From contig JAQBNX010000200.1 of the NCBI GenBank assembly GCA_028288385.1, positions 1 through 9,401 of the forward strand: DNA of 9,401 nucleotides. Direction: 5' to 3'. This DNA is from Spirosoma sp. (GTDB lineage Bacteria > Bacteroidota > Bacteroidia > Cytophagales > Spirosomataceae). Every line of letters begins with the position of its first letter. Within the stretch, counting starts at the first letter, position 1. Position numbers and translations under genes: made by a program. This document shows, piece after piece, positions 1 through 6,079 of this stretch. Below the pieces are notes generated by a model, which was given only the letters and a program-made list of their open reading frames with translations, searched no databases and was not told the origin of the DNA.

Positions 1-69
1 ATTAGCTCAGCTGGCTAGAGCGCTTCCATGGCATGGAAGAGGTCATCGGTTCGACTCCGATATTCTCCA
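1..69 (+). tRNA. tRNA-Ala (anticodon GGC), 5' end cut by window edge
   Basis: The cloverleaf is readable from acceptor position 6 onward. U8-A9 lie at 3-4 and the D arm starts at 5. The anticodon stem CTTCC/GGAAG (23-27/35-39) encloses the loop ATGGCAT, with anticodon GGC at 30-32, which reads the Ala codons GCC and GCU. The T arm is ATCGG-TTCGACT-CCGAT (45-61). The 3' acceptor strand ATTCTCC (62-68) is followed by discriminator A69. The first five acceptor bases lie outside the window. CCA is not encoded (the next bases are CTT), so the CCA end must be added by the nucleotidyltransferase. Confidence 0.95.
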
Positions 70-70
70 C

Positions 71-116
71 TTTTCACTACAAAAACCACTCACTTGAGTG
101 GTTTTTGTAGTGAAAA
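71..116 (+). terminator. Perfect 22-bp inverted repeat, intrinsic terminator after tRNA-Ala
   Basis: Bases 71-92 and 95-116 are exact reverse complements around a 2-base centre. The GC core CCACTC/GAGTGG (86-91/96-101) closes an ACTT loop and is followed by T5 (102-106) and preceded by A5 (81-85). That is the layout of a Rho-independent terminator that can work in both directions. The stem starts two bases after the tRNA discriminator base, so it should end the tRNA transcript. The continued pairing beyond the T-tract is longer than a terminator needs. Confidence 0.85.
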
Positions 117-125
117 GCATAAAAT

Positions 126-162
126 AAAAGAGCGGATCAGTCTAATAATGATCCGCTCTTTT
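126..162. terminator. Bidirectional terminator between tRNA-Ala and the DUF3299-like gene
   Basis: A perfect 14-bp stem (126-139 with 149-162, core GAGCGGATCA/TGATCCGCTC) has a 9-base loop (140-148). It ends in TTTTT on the + strand and in a T-rich stretch on the - strand. It lies 17 bases beyond the stop of the leftward gene at 180-662, so its likely main job is to end that transcript. It also backs up the tRNA terminator. Confidence 0.85.
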
Positions 163-179
163 TAATGGAATGGTAGCTG

Positions 180-662
180 TTATTGTTCTATCATCTCGGC
201 ATCGGCTAGGATGTAATTCATCTCATAGATGTTGTCGGCGTTCAGTTTGAGGGTTCCGCGAAACGTCCGGCGCTCATCGGTCTTGAATTTCTGGCTCGTT
301 TTTTTAAATTTAAGCGAAACGACTGATTCCGGACCAGCACCCCCGCAGAAAAAACACGCACTGAACGGAAATGCCGACAGTACGTACAGGTTTGTTTCGA
401 GATCGACCGGCAGCACATAGCCCGTTAGTTCAACGGTTTTACCGCTTAGCTTCTGAACACCGGGTCCAAAGGTGGGGTAAAGCATATAAACCGACTCTTC
501 GGCATACCATTTCTTCTTAAACGTAACGTCCCTCAGGGTTTCCCAGGATAATTTAACCGGCTCGGAAGATGCGGGCACCGATGGCGGAACAGGGCGGGCA
601 GGGTTGGTCCAGGCCGTAGCGACGAAACAAACCAGCAGCAGAGCAATCAGTAAACGGGTCAT
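180..662 (-). CDS. Small exported DUF3299-like protein with CxxC motif
   Basis: A 160-residue protein with an N-terminal Sec signal (basic MTR, hydrophobic stretch about 4-16, likely cleavage near ATA-W at 17-18). Cys12 does not fit a lipobox, so it should be soluble in the periplasm rather than a lipoprotein. After a Pro-rich linker (21-36), the body contains a WETL segment, then LSGKTVELTGYVLP (72-85), an aromatic strand, and CFFCGGAGPES at 103-113. The order GK-V-L-GY-LP followed by a Cys-containing loop resembles the DUF3299 family of small secreted OB-like proteins. Its function is unknown. The Cys pair (C103, C106) could hold a disulfide or bind a metal; this is inference. It diverges from the histidine kinase gene and ends at the 126-162 terminator. 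The assignment to DUF3299 is by motif resemblance only. Confidence 0.75.
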   Translation of the reverse strand: MTRLLIALLLVCFVATAWTNPARPVPPSVPASSEPVKLSWETLRDVTFKKKWYAEESVYMLYPTFGPGVQKLSGKTVELTGYVLPVDLETNLYVLSAFPFSACFFCGGAGPESVVSLKFKKTSQKFKTDERRTFRGTLKLNADNIYEMNYILADAEMIEQ

Positions 663-750
663 GGCGTTGGAGACGTAGACAGGTGAATTAAGGGTAAAAC
701 TACAAAAAAGATTACTTTTACGAACTCATTTTGTTCTGACCGCAGGAATC

Positions 751-2319
751 GTGTCCGACCTACAAAACGACAACAACAAAGAAGGCTTAGCAATTCCCGT
801 CAGGTTCACCCGGCTGTACATGTCGCTGCTCATTATCCTGACACTGCTGCTGACAGTGGGGCAGGGCTTAACGCAGTGGCGGCTCCGGGCCGTGCAGGAC
901 GAGCTATGGGTGATTCGTTACGCAGCCTTGCAGCGACACCAGAGCCAGCAGATTGCCAAGCAGGCCCTGCAACTCATCGATGAAAACGAGCAGGCTGCAT
1001 TTAAGGCTACCGTGGCCGAACTTCGGCAAGTGTTCCCTGCCTTTGAACGGTATCACCTGCAGGGCCGCGAGGGCCGCGTTTACGAACGTAACATTGCTAT
1101 TCCCAATTCCGATACCATCCAGCAGCTTTTTGCCGACATTCGACCCGAGTTCGAAGCGTATCAGCAGAGTGCCCGTCGGTTAATGAAGCTCCGCTCACCT
1201 GAGGAAGTTAGTCGCCCGGACGTGCAGGCGAGCATTGAATTGCTGCTGGCTAACGAAAAGCCATTTCTGGAAAAAATGGATACAATCGTTCGGGAGTATA
1301 CGGGCGAAATGCGGGCTAAGCTCGAAGTGCTGCAAGCGGTTGAATTATACCTGTACCTGTTTACGATTCTGGTGCTGGTTGGCATTGGCTTGCTTATTTT
1401 CCGGCCGGCTGCCCGTCGGCTCCGGGAAACTTTCGCGCAGTTGATCGAAGCAGAGAGCCGTACAACGGCTGCCAACCGAAAGTTGCTAAGCGTTAATAAA
1501 TCGCTGAAGGAAACGCGTCAGCAGTTGTTCAATGCCACAAAGGAGCAGTACCAGCAGCAAATGGATGAGCAAAAAATGCAGACTTCTTACCTGATTGCTG
1601 GTCAGGAAGAAGAACGCAAACGGCTCTCCCGCGAACTGCACGATGGATTAGGGCAAATGCTGACGGCCATCAAACTCCAGATCGAAGGGTTGGAAGTAGG
1701 CCTGGCTCGGATGGCTCCTGCCGATCCGGATGGCCGGACTACGTATCCAAAAAACCTCCAGATCTTAAAGAGGCTGGTGACGCAGACTATCCAGGAAACC
1801 CGGACCATATCCAACGACTTGATGCCCAGCGTGTTGAGTGATTTTGGGGTTATACCAGCCATTAAAATGTTAGCTGAGAACGACCGCAGCGAAAGCATCG
1901 ACGTAACGTTTGAGACAAACCTGGACTCCGATGGACCCCGGTTAGACAAAAATGTCGAAATCATGTTGTACCGCGTAACGCAGGAGGCCGTTAGCAACGC
2001 CGTTCGGCACGCCAATCCGTCTAATATTCGTATTCAGTTGATGGACCGGGGTGATGTCCTGCAGTTGCTGGTGACAGACGATGGGCAGGGGTTCCAGATG
2101 CCGGGTCGGCAGTTGGCCAGTGGGCTGGCTAAAATGGGCGATGCTGACCCGGACGATGCCCCGGCCAGTCGCCCGCCTTCGCAGGGGCTGCATAACATGC
2201 AGGAACGTGCCAAATTGCTCAATGGTAAATTTAAATTAATTTCAAAGCCAGGGAAAGGCACCCGAGTGAAGGTAAGCATTCCCTATCACCTGCATACAAC
2301 GTACCATGATACCTACTAA
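751..2319 (+). CDS. Membrane sensor histidine kinase, NarX/DesK (HisKA_3) type
   Basis: A 522-residue sensor kinase. One membrane helix (about 21-42) and a second (about 199-217) bracket a ~155-residue, Cys-free, mainly helical extracytoplasmic region, probably a four-helix-bundle sensor. A Gln/Glu/Lys-rich coiled coil follows (about 228-285), then the HisKA_3 dimerization helix with SRELHDGLGQ, phosphoacceptor His297. The HATPase_c domain shows the N box QEAVSNAVRHAN (E412, N416), the G1 box DDGQGF (443-448) and a G2 segment GLHNM (479-483). A Gly/Asp/Pro-rich insertion of ~30 residues (449-478) lies in the ATP-lid region. The start is GTG at 751, chosen because it leaves a normal cytoplasmic tail before the first helix; an ATG at residue 24 would remove it. 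An AGGA at 744-747 is very close to the GTG, and no consensus promoter was found. The stop overlaps the response regulator gene, so the two are almost certainly a pair. The ligand is unknown. Confidence 0.93.
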   Translation: MSDLQNDNNKEGLAIPVRFTRLYMSLLIILTLLLTVGQGLTQWRLRAVQDELWVIRYAALQRHQSQQIAKQALQLIDENEQAAFKATVAELRQVFPAFERYHLQGREGRVYERNIAIPNSDTIQQLFADIRPEFEAYQQSARRLMKLRSPEEVSRPDVQASIELLLANEKPFLEKMDTIVREYTGEMRAKLEVLQAVELYLYLFTILVLVGIGLLIFRPAARRLRETFAQLIEAESRTTAANRKLLSVNKSLKETRQQLFNATKEQYQQQMDEQKMQTSYLIAGQEEERKRLSRELHDGLGQMLTAIKLQIEGLEVGLARMAPADPDGRTTYPKNLQILKRLVTQTIQETRTISNDLMPSVLSDFGVIPAIKMLAENDRSESIDVTFETNLDSDGPRLDKNVEIMLYRVTQEAVSNAVRHANPSNIRIQLMDRGDVLQLLVTDDGQGFQMPGRQLASGLAKMGDADPDDAPASRPPSQGLHNMQERAKLLNGKFKLISKPGKGTRVKVSIPYHLHTTYHDTY

Positions 2320-3007
2320 ATTAATGCTGGTGGACGATCACTCAATCGTTCGGGACGGCATTCGACTGCTGCTGGAACAAGCCGATGGCTTAGAAATTAT
2401 TGACGAAGCCAACGATGGAGAAGAAGCTCTCGATAAACTCAAAAATCACCATAGTGAGCGTACCGATCCATCCGTAACCGGAAAGCAGAACACGCTGCCA
2501 GACCTGGTATTAATGGATATTTCGCTTCCGGGCATGTCGGGTATTCAGACGACACAGGTTATCAGCCGGCTCTATAAGGGCGTACGGGTGCTGATGCTGT
2601 CGATGCATAACAACGAAGATTATATTCTCCGGTCAGTAGAGGCTGGAGCCTATGGATATATCCTGAAAGATTCGTCCTCGGATGAGATGATCAAAGCGAT
2701 TCGTACCATCGCATCAGGAGAGAAGTATTACAGCTCACCGGTGGCCTCAATCATTCTGAGTGGCTACATGCAGCAGTTAAAAAAAGGCGATAAAAACAGC
2801 CGGGCCGAACGTCAGTCTAAACTCTCCAATAAAGAAAAGGAAATACTGCAATTCTTGGTCGATGGGATGAGCAGCCGCGAGATCGCCGAAAAACTCCAGC
2901 TCAGCGTTCGGACGGTAGACAACCACCGCGCCAACATGATGCGCCGGTTACAGGTCCGAAATGCGGCCGAACTGGTCAGGATGGCCGTTGAAGACAAACT
3001 TATTTAA
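2306..3007 (+). CDS. NarL/FixJ-family response regulator (REC + LuxR-type HTH)
   Basis: A 233-residue transcription regulator. The receiver domain spans about 4-125: acidic pair D10-D11, phosphoacceptor D71 in VLMDISLPGM, switch Ser99 and conserved Lys121. After a linker, the GerE/LuxR-type helix-turn-helix occupies about 170-230, with LSNKEKEIL and the recognition part LSVRTVDNHRANMMRRL. It begins inside the kinase gene with a 14-nt overlap (2306-2319), which implies translational coupling and makes the kinase at 751-2319 its partner. A hydrophilic stretch at about 48-64 lengthens the loop before the phosphorylated Asp by some 10-15 residues compared with ordinary NarL receivers. The peroxiredoxin start lies only 19 nt downstream. 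Target promoters cannot be read from this window. Confidence 0.95.
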   Translation: MIPTKLMLVDDHSIVRDGIRLLLEQADGLEIIDEANDGEEALDKLKNHHSERTDPSVTGKQNTLPDLVLMDISLPGMSGIQTTQVISRLYKGVRVLMLSMHNNEDYILRSVEAGAYGYILKDSSSDEMIKAIRTIASGEKYYSSPVASIILSGYMQQLKKGDKNSRAERQSKLSNKEKEILQFLVDGMSSREIAEKLQLSVRTVDNHRANMMRRLQVRNAAELVRMAVEDKLI

Positions 3008-3026
3008 ACTTAAACTCCCTATATTC

Positions 3027-3662
3027 ATGTCACTTCGTTTAGGCGATATTGCTCCCGATTTTGAGGCCGACACCACCCAGGGCCGAATTCATTTTCACGA
3101 ATGGCTGGGCGACTCGTGGGGTATGCTTTTCTCGCACCCCGCAGATTTCACGCCAGTCTGCACCACCGAACTAGGGCGGACTGCATTATTGAAAGATGAG
3201 TTTAGTAAGCGTAACGTGAAAGTTATTGCGGTTTCGGTCGATGATCTGGAGTCACACAACCGATGGACGCCCGATATTAAGGACGTAACGGGCTCGGAGG
3301 TAAACTTCCCACTTATTGCGGATGGCGATCGTACCGTAGCCACACTTTACGATATGATTCACCCCAATGCAACCGAAAAAACGACAGTGCGTTCGGTGTT
3401 TGTCATTGGCCCCGATAAAAAAATTAAACTGACTTTAACGTATCCCGCTTCGACGGGTCGCAACTTTACCGAACTGCTTCGGGTGATCGACTCATTGCAG
3501 CTAACGGCTAATTACCAGGTGGCTACTCCTGCCGATTGGGAGCCCGGCGATGATGTGATTGTGACGCCCGCCGTACCAAACGATCAATTGGAAGCAAAAT
3601 TTCCTAAGGGTGTAACATTTGTAAAGCCATACCTGCGCACCACTCCGCAGCCCGATAAATAG
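3027..3662 (+). CDS. 1-Cys peroxiredoxin (Prx6 subfamily)
   Basis: A 211-residue thiol peroxidase that reduces hydrogen peroxide, alkyl hydroperoxides or peroxynitrite in the cytoplasm. The active site SHPADFTPVCTTE (36-48) holds peroxidatic Cys45 with Thr42 and Pro43; the conserved Arg is R122 in TVRSVFVIGPDKK. Cys45 is the only cysteine, so there is no resolving Cys, which defines the 1-Cys mechanism and means an outside thiol must regenerate it. The C-terminal part (about 160-211, with DWEPGDDVIV and KPYLR) matches the Prx6-type dimerization arm, and the length is normal for the subfamily. I chose ATG at 3027, giving MSLRLGDIAPDF; the open frame extends upstream to 2961 but that part lies inside the response regulator and has no Prx similarity. 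It sits 19 nt after the two-component pair and is probably co-transcribed, suggesting (not proving) a redox or stress link. Confidence 0.95.
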   Translation: MSLRLGDIAPDFEADTTQGRIHFHEWLGDSWGMLFSHPADFTPVCTTELGRTALLKDEFSKRNVKVIAVSVDDLESHNRWTPDIKDVTGSEVNFPLIADGDRTVATLYDMIHPNATEKTTVRSVFVIGPDKKIKLTLTYPASTGRNFTELLRVIDSLQLTANYQVATPADWEPGDDVIVTPAVPNDQLEAKFPKGVTFVKPYLRTTPQPDK

Positions 3663-3761
3663 TCAGGTACTTGATTGATTATAAGGGATAGGCCTGCTAT
3701 TCGCCAAACAATCTTCCCTTCGTGGGGTTAAGCCTTCAGAAACCAAAATTAAACTAGCGTT

Positions 3762-4004
3762 ATGGCAAAGAAGAATTTTAATCCGCAACACGACGAGGGG
3801 CCAGTGGCTGAAACCATTGAACAGCAAACCGCAAAACTGCCCTCTGATCTATTTTTATGGAGTGGACTAGGAGCCCTGGTAACAGCCGCTGCTGTCTTTT
3901 CGACTGGTAAAAAACACGAAGCTTTATTGATAGGTCAGTGGGCTGCTCCCATTCTGATCATGGGGCTTTATAATAAGGTTGTCAAGCTGGAAGGCAGTAA
4001 TTAG
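3762..4004 (+). CDS. Small two-helix membrane protein, unknown function
   Basis: An 80-residue protein without cysteines. A hydrophilic N terminus of about 28 residues, with MAKKNF and an acidic/Gln-rich segment, precedes two hydrophobic helices (about 29-47 and 53-71) joined by a short basic turn GKKHE, with a polar tail. This predicts a helical hairpin in the inner membrane. I do not recognise a named family; small proteins of this shape are common in Cytophagales. The ATG at 3762 is the only good start, and the frame has a normal coding look. It stands 99 nt after the peroxiredoxin and is followed by a strong terminator at 4118-4150, so it ends the rightward block that begins at 751 or is transcribed alone. 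Confidence 0.75.
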   Translation: MAKKNFNPQHDEGPVAETIEQQTAKLPSDLFLWSGLGALVTAAAVFSTGKKHEALLIGQWAAPILIMGLYNKVVKLEGSN

Positions 4005-4117
4005 TGACATTGGCATGGATGGCCGACAAGTATATCAGGATGGCGTGATTCAAGTTAAGGATGAATTTCCCCACGTTGCTTAAACCTGGCATACAATCAT
4101 CTATATATTTCATTACA

Positions 4118-4150
4118 AAAAAGCCATCTGACCCGATCAGATGGCTTTTT
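4118..4150 (+). terminator. Intrinsic terminator after the small membrane protein
   Basis: A perfect 14-bp stem pairs 4118-4131 with 4137-4150 (core GCCATCTGA/TCAGATGGC). It has a 5-base CCCGA loop, an A-tract before the core and TTTTT at the end, so it is nearly symmetrical. It lies in the 198-bp gap between the 80-residue membrane protein and the GH25 gene; nothing else is recognisable in that gap. Confidence 0.88.
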
Positions 4151-4202
4151 GTCACTATACAGTTTCGGGTAAAGCCGTACATCCAGACATTAACCCCTCT
4201 GC

Positions 4203-4976
4203 ATGAAAGTCCGCGTTCTGGTTACGTTCCTTCTAAAACGATACGGTCTATGGATTTTGTCACTGGGAGTTGTAATAGGCTTTATTCTCCTTGCCCGATC
4301 GTCCCGCAAAGACAATATGGACTGGCGATTTGTGCAGGCATTTGGAATCCGGCTGCCTATGCACTACGCCATTCACGGCATTGATGTTTCGCGCCACAAT
4401 GACCGTATCGACTGGAAGCGGGTGGGGCATATGGAAGCTGGAGGAGTTAGATTGCAATTCGTGTTTGTGAAGGCTACCGAAGGAGCAACACTGGCCGACA
4501 AGAATTTTGTAGAAAACTGGCGCGAAGCCAAAAAGACGGCCCTGCGTCGGGGAGCCTACCACTTTTACCACCCAACGCGTGACCCGGTCAAACAGGCTAA
4601 CAACTTTATCCGAACCGTCGAACTCAGCGAAGGTGATTTCGCGCCGGTAGTGGATTTTGAGGTAACCAACGGCCAATCCAGCAAGACAATCATAAACGGG
4701 CTGCGGCTGTGGCTCGAAACCATTGAGGAACATTACCACGTACGACCGATCATATACACTAACGGAAATCTGTATCTACGGTATATCGACGGAAATTTTG
4801 ATCAATATCCGCTCTGGATAGCCGATTATTCGACCAAAAACATACGCGACTACGACCCCGATAAACTGTATTTATGGCAGCATAGCCAAACTGGTTGGGT
4901 GCAGGGTATCCGGGGACGTGTCGATTTCAACGTGTTTGTGATGGACGAAAATAAACTAAAGGATATTTGTTTATAG
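4203..4976 (+). CDS. Membrane-anchored GH25 muramidase (lysozyme)
   Basis: A 257-residue glycoside hydrolase family 25 protein, predicted to cut the MurNAc-GlcNAc beta-1,4 bond in peptidoglycan. A single hydrophobic helix (about 14-31) after a basic N terminus, with no clear cleavage site, predicts a signal anchor that leaves the enzyme tethered at the outer face of the inner membrane. The barrel begins at HGIDVSRHN (58-66, D61). It continues with FVKATEG (88-94), GAYHFYHP (117-124), the catalytic pair in VVDFE (D151, E153), the strand PIIYTN, LWIADYS (204-210) and LWQHSQTGWVQG, and ends with VDFNVF (D241), the usual GH25 closing motif. All expected acidic residues are present. The start at 4203 is preferred because an internal ATG at residue 39 would lose the anchor. 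It lies just after a terminator, so it needs its own promoter, which I could not recognise. It may act in cell-wall remodelling; no holin or phage gene is nearby. Confidence 0.94.
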   Translation: MKVRVLVTFLLKRYGLWILSLGVVIGFILLARSSRKDNMDWRFVQAFGIRLPMHYAIHGIDVSRHNDRIDWKRVGHMEAGGVRLQFVFVKATEGATLADKNFVENWREAKKTALRRGAYHFYHPTRDPVKQANNFIRTVELSEGDFAPVVDFEVTNGQSSKTIINGLRLWLETIEEHYHVRPIIYTNGNLYLRYIDGNFDQYPLWIADYSTKNIRDYDPDKLYLWQHSQTGWVQGIRGRVDFNVFVMDENKLKDICL

Positions 4977-5006
4977 CGTCTCCGGCGTTCGCAATTTCAG
5001 GGAACA

Positions 5007-5291
5007 CTACAGGCTTACTTTTGTCAGTTCAACGGGTTTGTCCAGCCAGTCTTTGGCTTTTGCACCAAATGCGGCCATGTGCGGCATCTGGTTGTGTGCC
5101 TGTAAACCCGCTTCGTCGTCCCAGCGCTCGTGCATAATAAACCGTTGGGGCTGCTCTGTGCTTTCGTACAGTTCATACAACTGGCAGGCTGCTTCGGTAC
5201 GTACCTGCTCAACCAGTTCGAGCAAGCCAGCTTTCAGGTCAGATTCGGCACCAGGCCGGGCGGTAATGGCCGCAAAAACTAAGAGGGGCAT
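5007..5291 (-). CDS. ABM-domain protein, putative YgiN-like quinol monooxygenase
   Basis: A 94-residue protein filling one antibiotic biosynthesis monooxygenase (ABM) ferredoxin-like fold. The order is typical: strand VFAAITARPG (5-14), a long helix SDLKAGLLELVEQVR (17-31), strand CQLYELYES (36-44), strand RFIMHERW (50-57), then QAHNQMPHMAAF (64-75) with His66 and His71, and the final strand near VELTKVSL. Family members act as cofactor-free oxygenases on quinols or heme-like substrates, usually as dimers, but many have no known activity; the substrate cannot be inferred here. It is the last gene of the leftward cluster, 30 nt after aroE. It converges with the GH25 gene across a 30-nt gap in which I see no terminator. 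Confidence 0.85.
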   Translation of the reverse strand: MPLLVFAAITARPGAESDLKAGLLELVEQVRTEAACQLYELYESTEQPQRFIMHERWDDEAGLQAHNQMPHMAAFGAKAKDWLDKPVELTKVSL

Positions 5292-5321
5292 AGGGCAGTT
5301 TTTTAGCTATAAGGAGGTGTT

Positions 5322-6074
5322 TTAATTGGTCGTTTCCTGCCAGATGTCCCAAGCTTTTTCGGCCTGTAATTCCAGCATTCGAAGGCCATTATGCGTAGCG
5401 GCTCCACGATCGTGCCCTCGTTTCATGAAGAGCGTTTGGGCGGGATTATATACCAGGTCGTAGAGCAGATGCCGGTCGGTCACTAAATCATAGGGAATAT
5501 CCGGGGCTTGATCAACATGAGGATAGGTACCAACGGGAGAGCAGTTAATGATCAACTGGTAACTCTTCATGAGGCTGGACAATTGGCCGTAGCGCAACGT
5601 AGTGTCAGTATTTGTACGCGATACATAGCGGTGGGGCACCGTCATATCTGTCAGCACTGCCGCTACTGCCTTCGAAGCACCACCGGTTCCCAGGACAAGT
5701 GCCTGAAGTCCGTCGGTTGTCCGGCCCAGCCGCGTCAGCCAGTCATGGAGCGACTGTCCAAATCCGTAGTAATCGGAGTTGAAGCCCGTAAGGGAACCGT
5801 CTTTTTCAATCCGGATTACATTGACGGCCCCAACTTTTTCGGCCGAGGGGTCGAGCCGGTCAAGGAAAGGCAGAACGGCCTGTTTGTGCGGAATGGTCAC
5901 GTTCAGACCACGCAAACCCGGCCGTTGCAACAAGTCGGGCAGGGCTGCTACGTCTGGTAACTCAAATAGGTCATACTGACTGTTTTGGATGCCTTCGCGG
6001 GCAAATTTTTCGGTAAAGTACCGCTGCGAGAATGAATGGGTCAGCGGAAAACCCATAAGACCGTACTGGGTCAT
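5322..6074 (-). CDS. aroE: Shikimate dehydrogenase
   Basis: A 250-residue NADP(H)-dependent enzyme that reduces 3-dehydroshikimate to shikimate in the chorismate pathway. The substrate domain has Ser14 and Ser16 in THSFSQRYF, catalytic Lys64 in LNVTIPHK, Asn85 in GAVN and Asp101 in GFNSD. The nucleotide domain carries the glycine-rich loop LGTGGASKA (128-136), VSRTN (151-155, the position that contacts the adenosine phosphate) and NCSPVGTYP (177-185). The C terminus has NGLRMLELQAEKAW (229-242), whose Asn-Gly and Gln contact substrate. The length is shorter than the E. coli enzyme (272 aa) but usual for Bacteroidota. Five nt separate its start from the dedA stop and 30 nt its stop from the ABM gene, so it sits inside an operon. 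The start at 6074 gives the expected N terminus MTQYGLMGFPLTHS. Confidence 0.96.
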   Translation of the reverse strand: MTQYGLMGFPLTHSFSQRYFTEKFAREGIQNSQYDLFELPDVAALPDLLQRPGLRGLNVTIPHKQAVLPFLDRLDPSAEKVGAVNVIRIEKDGSLTGFNSDYYGFGQSLHDWLTRLGRTTDGLQALVLGTGGASKAVAAVLTDMTVPHRYVSRTNTDTTLRYGQLSSLMKSYQLIINCSPVGTYPHVDQAPDIPYDLVTDRHLLYDLVYNPAQTLFMKRGHDRGAATHNGLRMLELQAEKAWDIWQETTN

Positions 6075-6079
6075 AGGTA

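Noticed and set aside
713..720. TACTTTTA as a possible -7 element for the histidine kinase
   Set aside because: It misses the final G of the consensus and has no convincing -33 partner at the right distance.
2961..3026. 22-codon upstream extension of the peroxiredoxin frame
   Set aside because: It lies mostly inside the response regulator in another frame; the family N terminus begins at the ATG at 3027.
3683..3720. AAGGGA/TCCCTT inverted repeat between the peroxiredoxin and the small membrane protein
   Set aside because: Only 6 bp, 26 bases apart, with no T-tract; too weak to call a terminator.
4260..4739. 159-codon reverse-strand frame inside the GH25 gene
   Set aside because: The forward frame carries every GH25 motif, while the reverse product has no recognisable domain.
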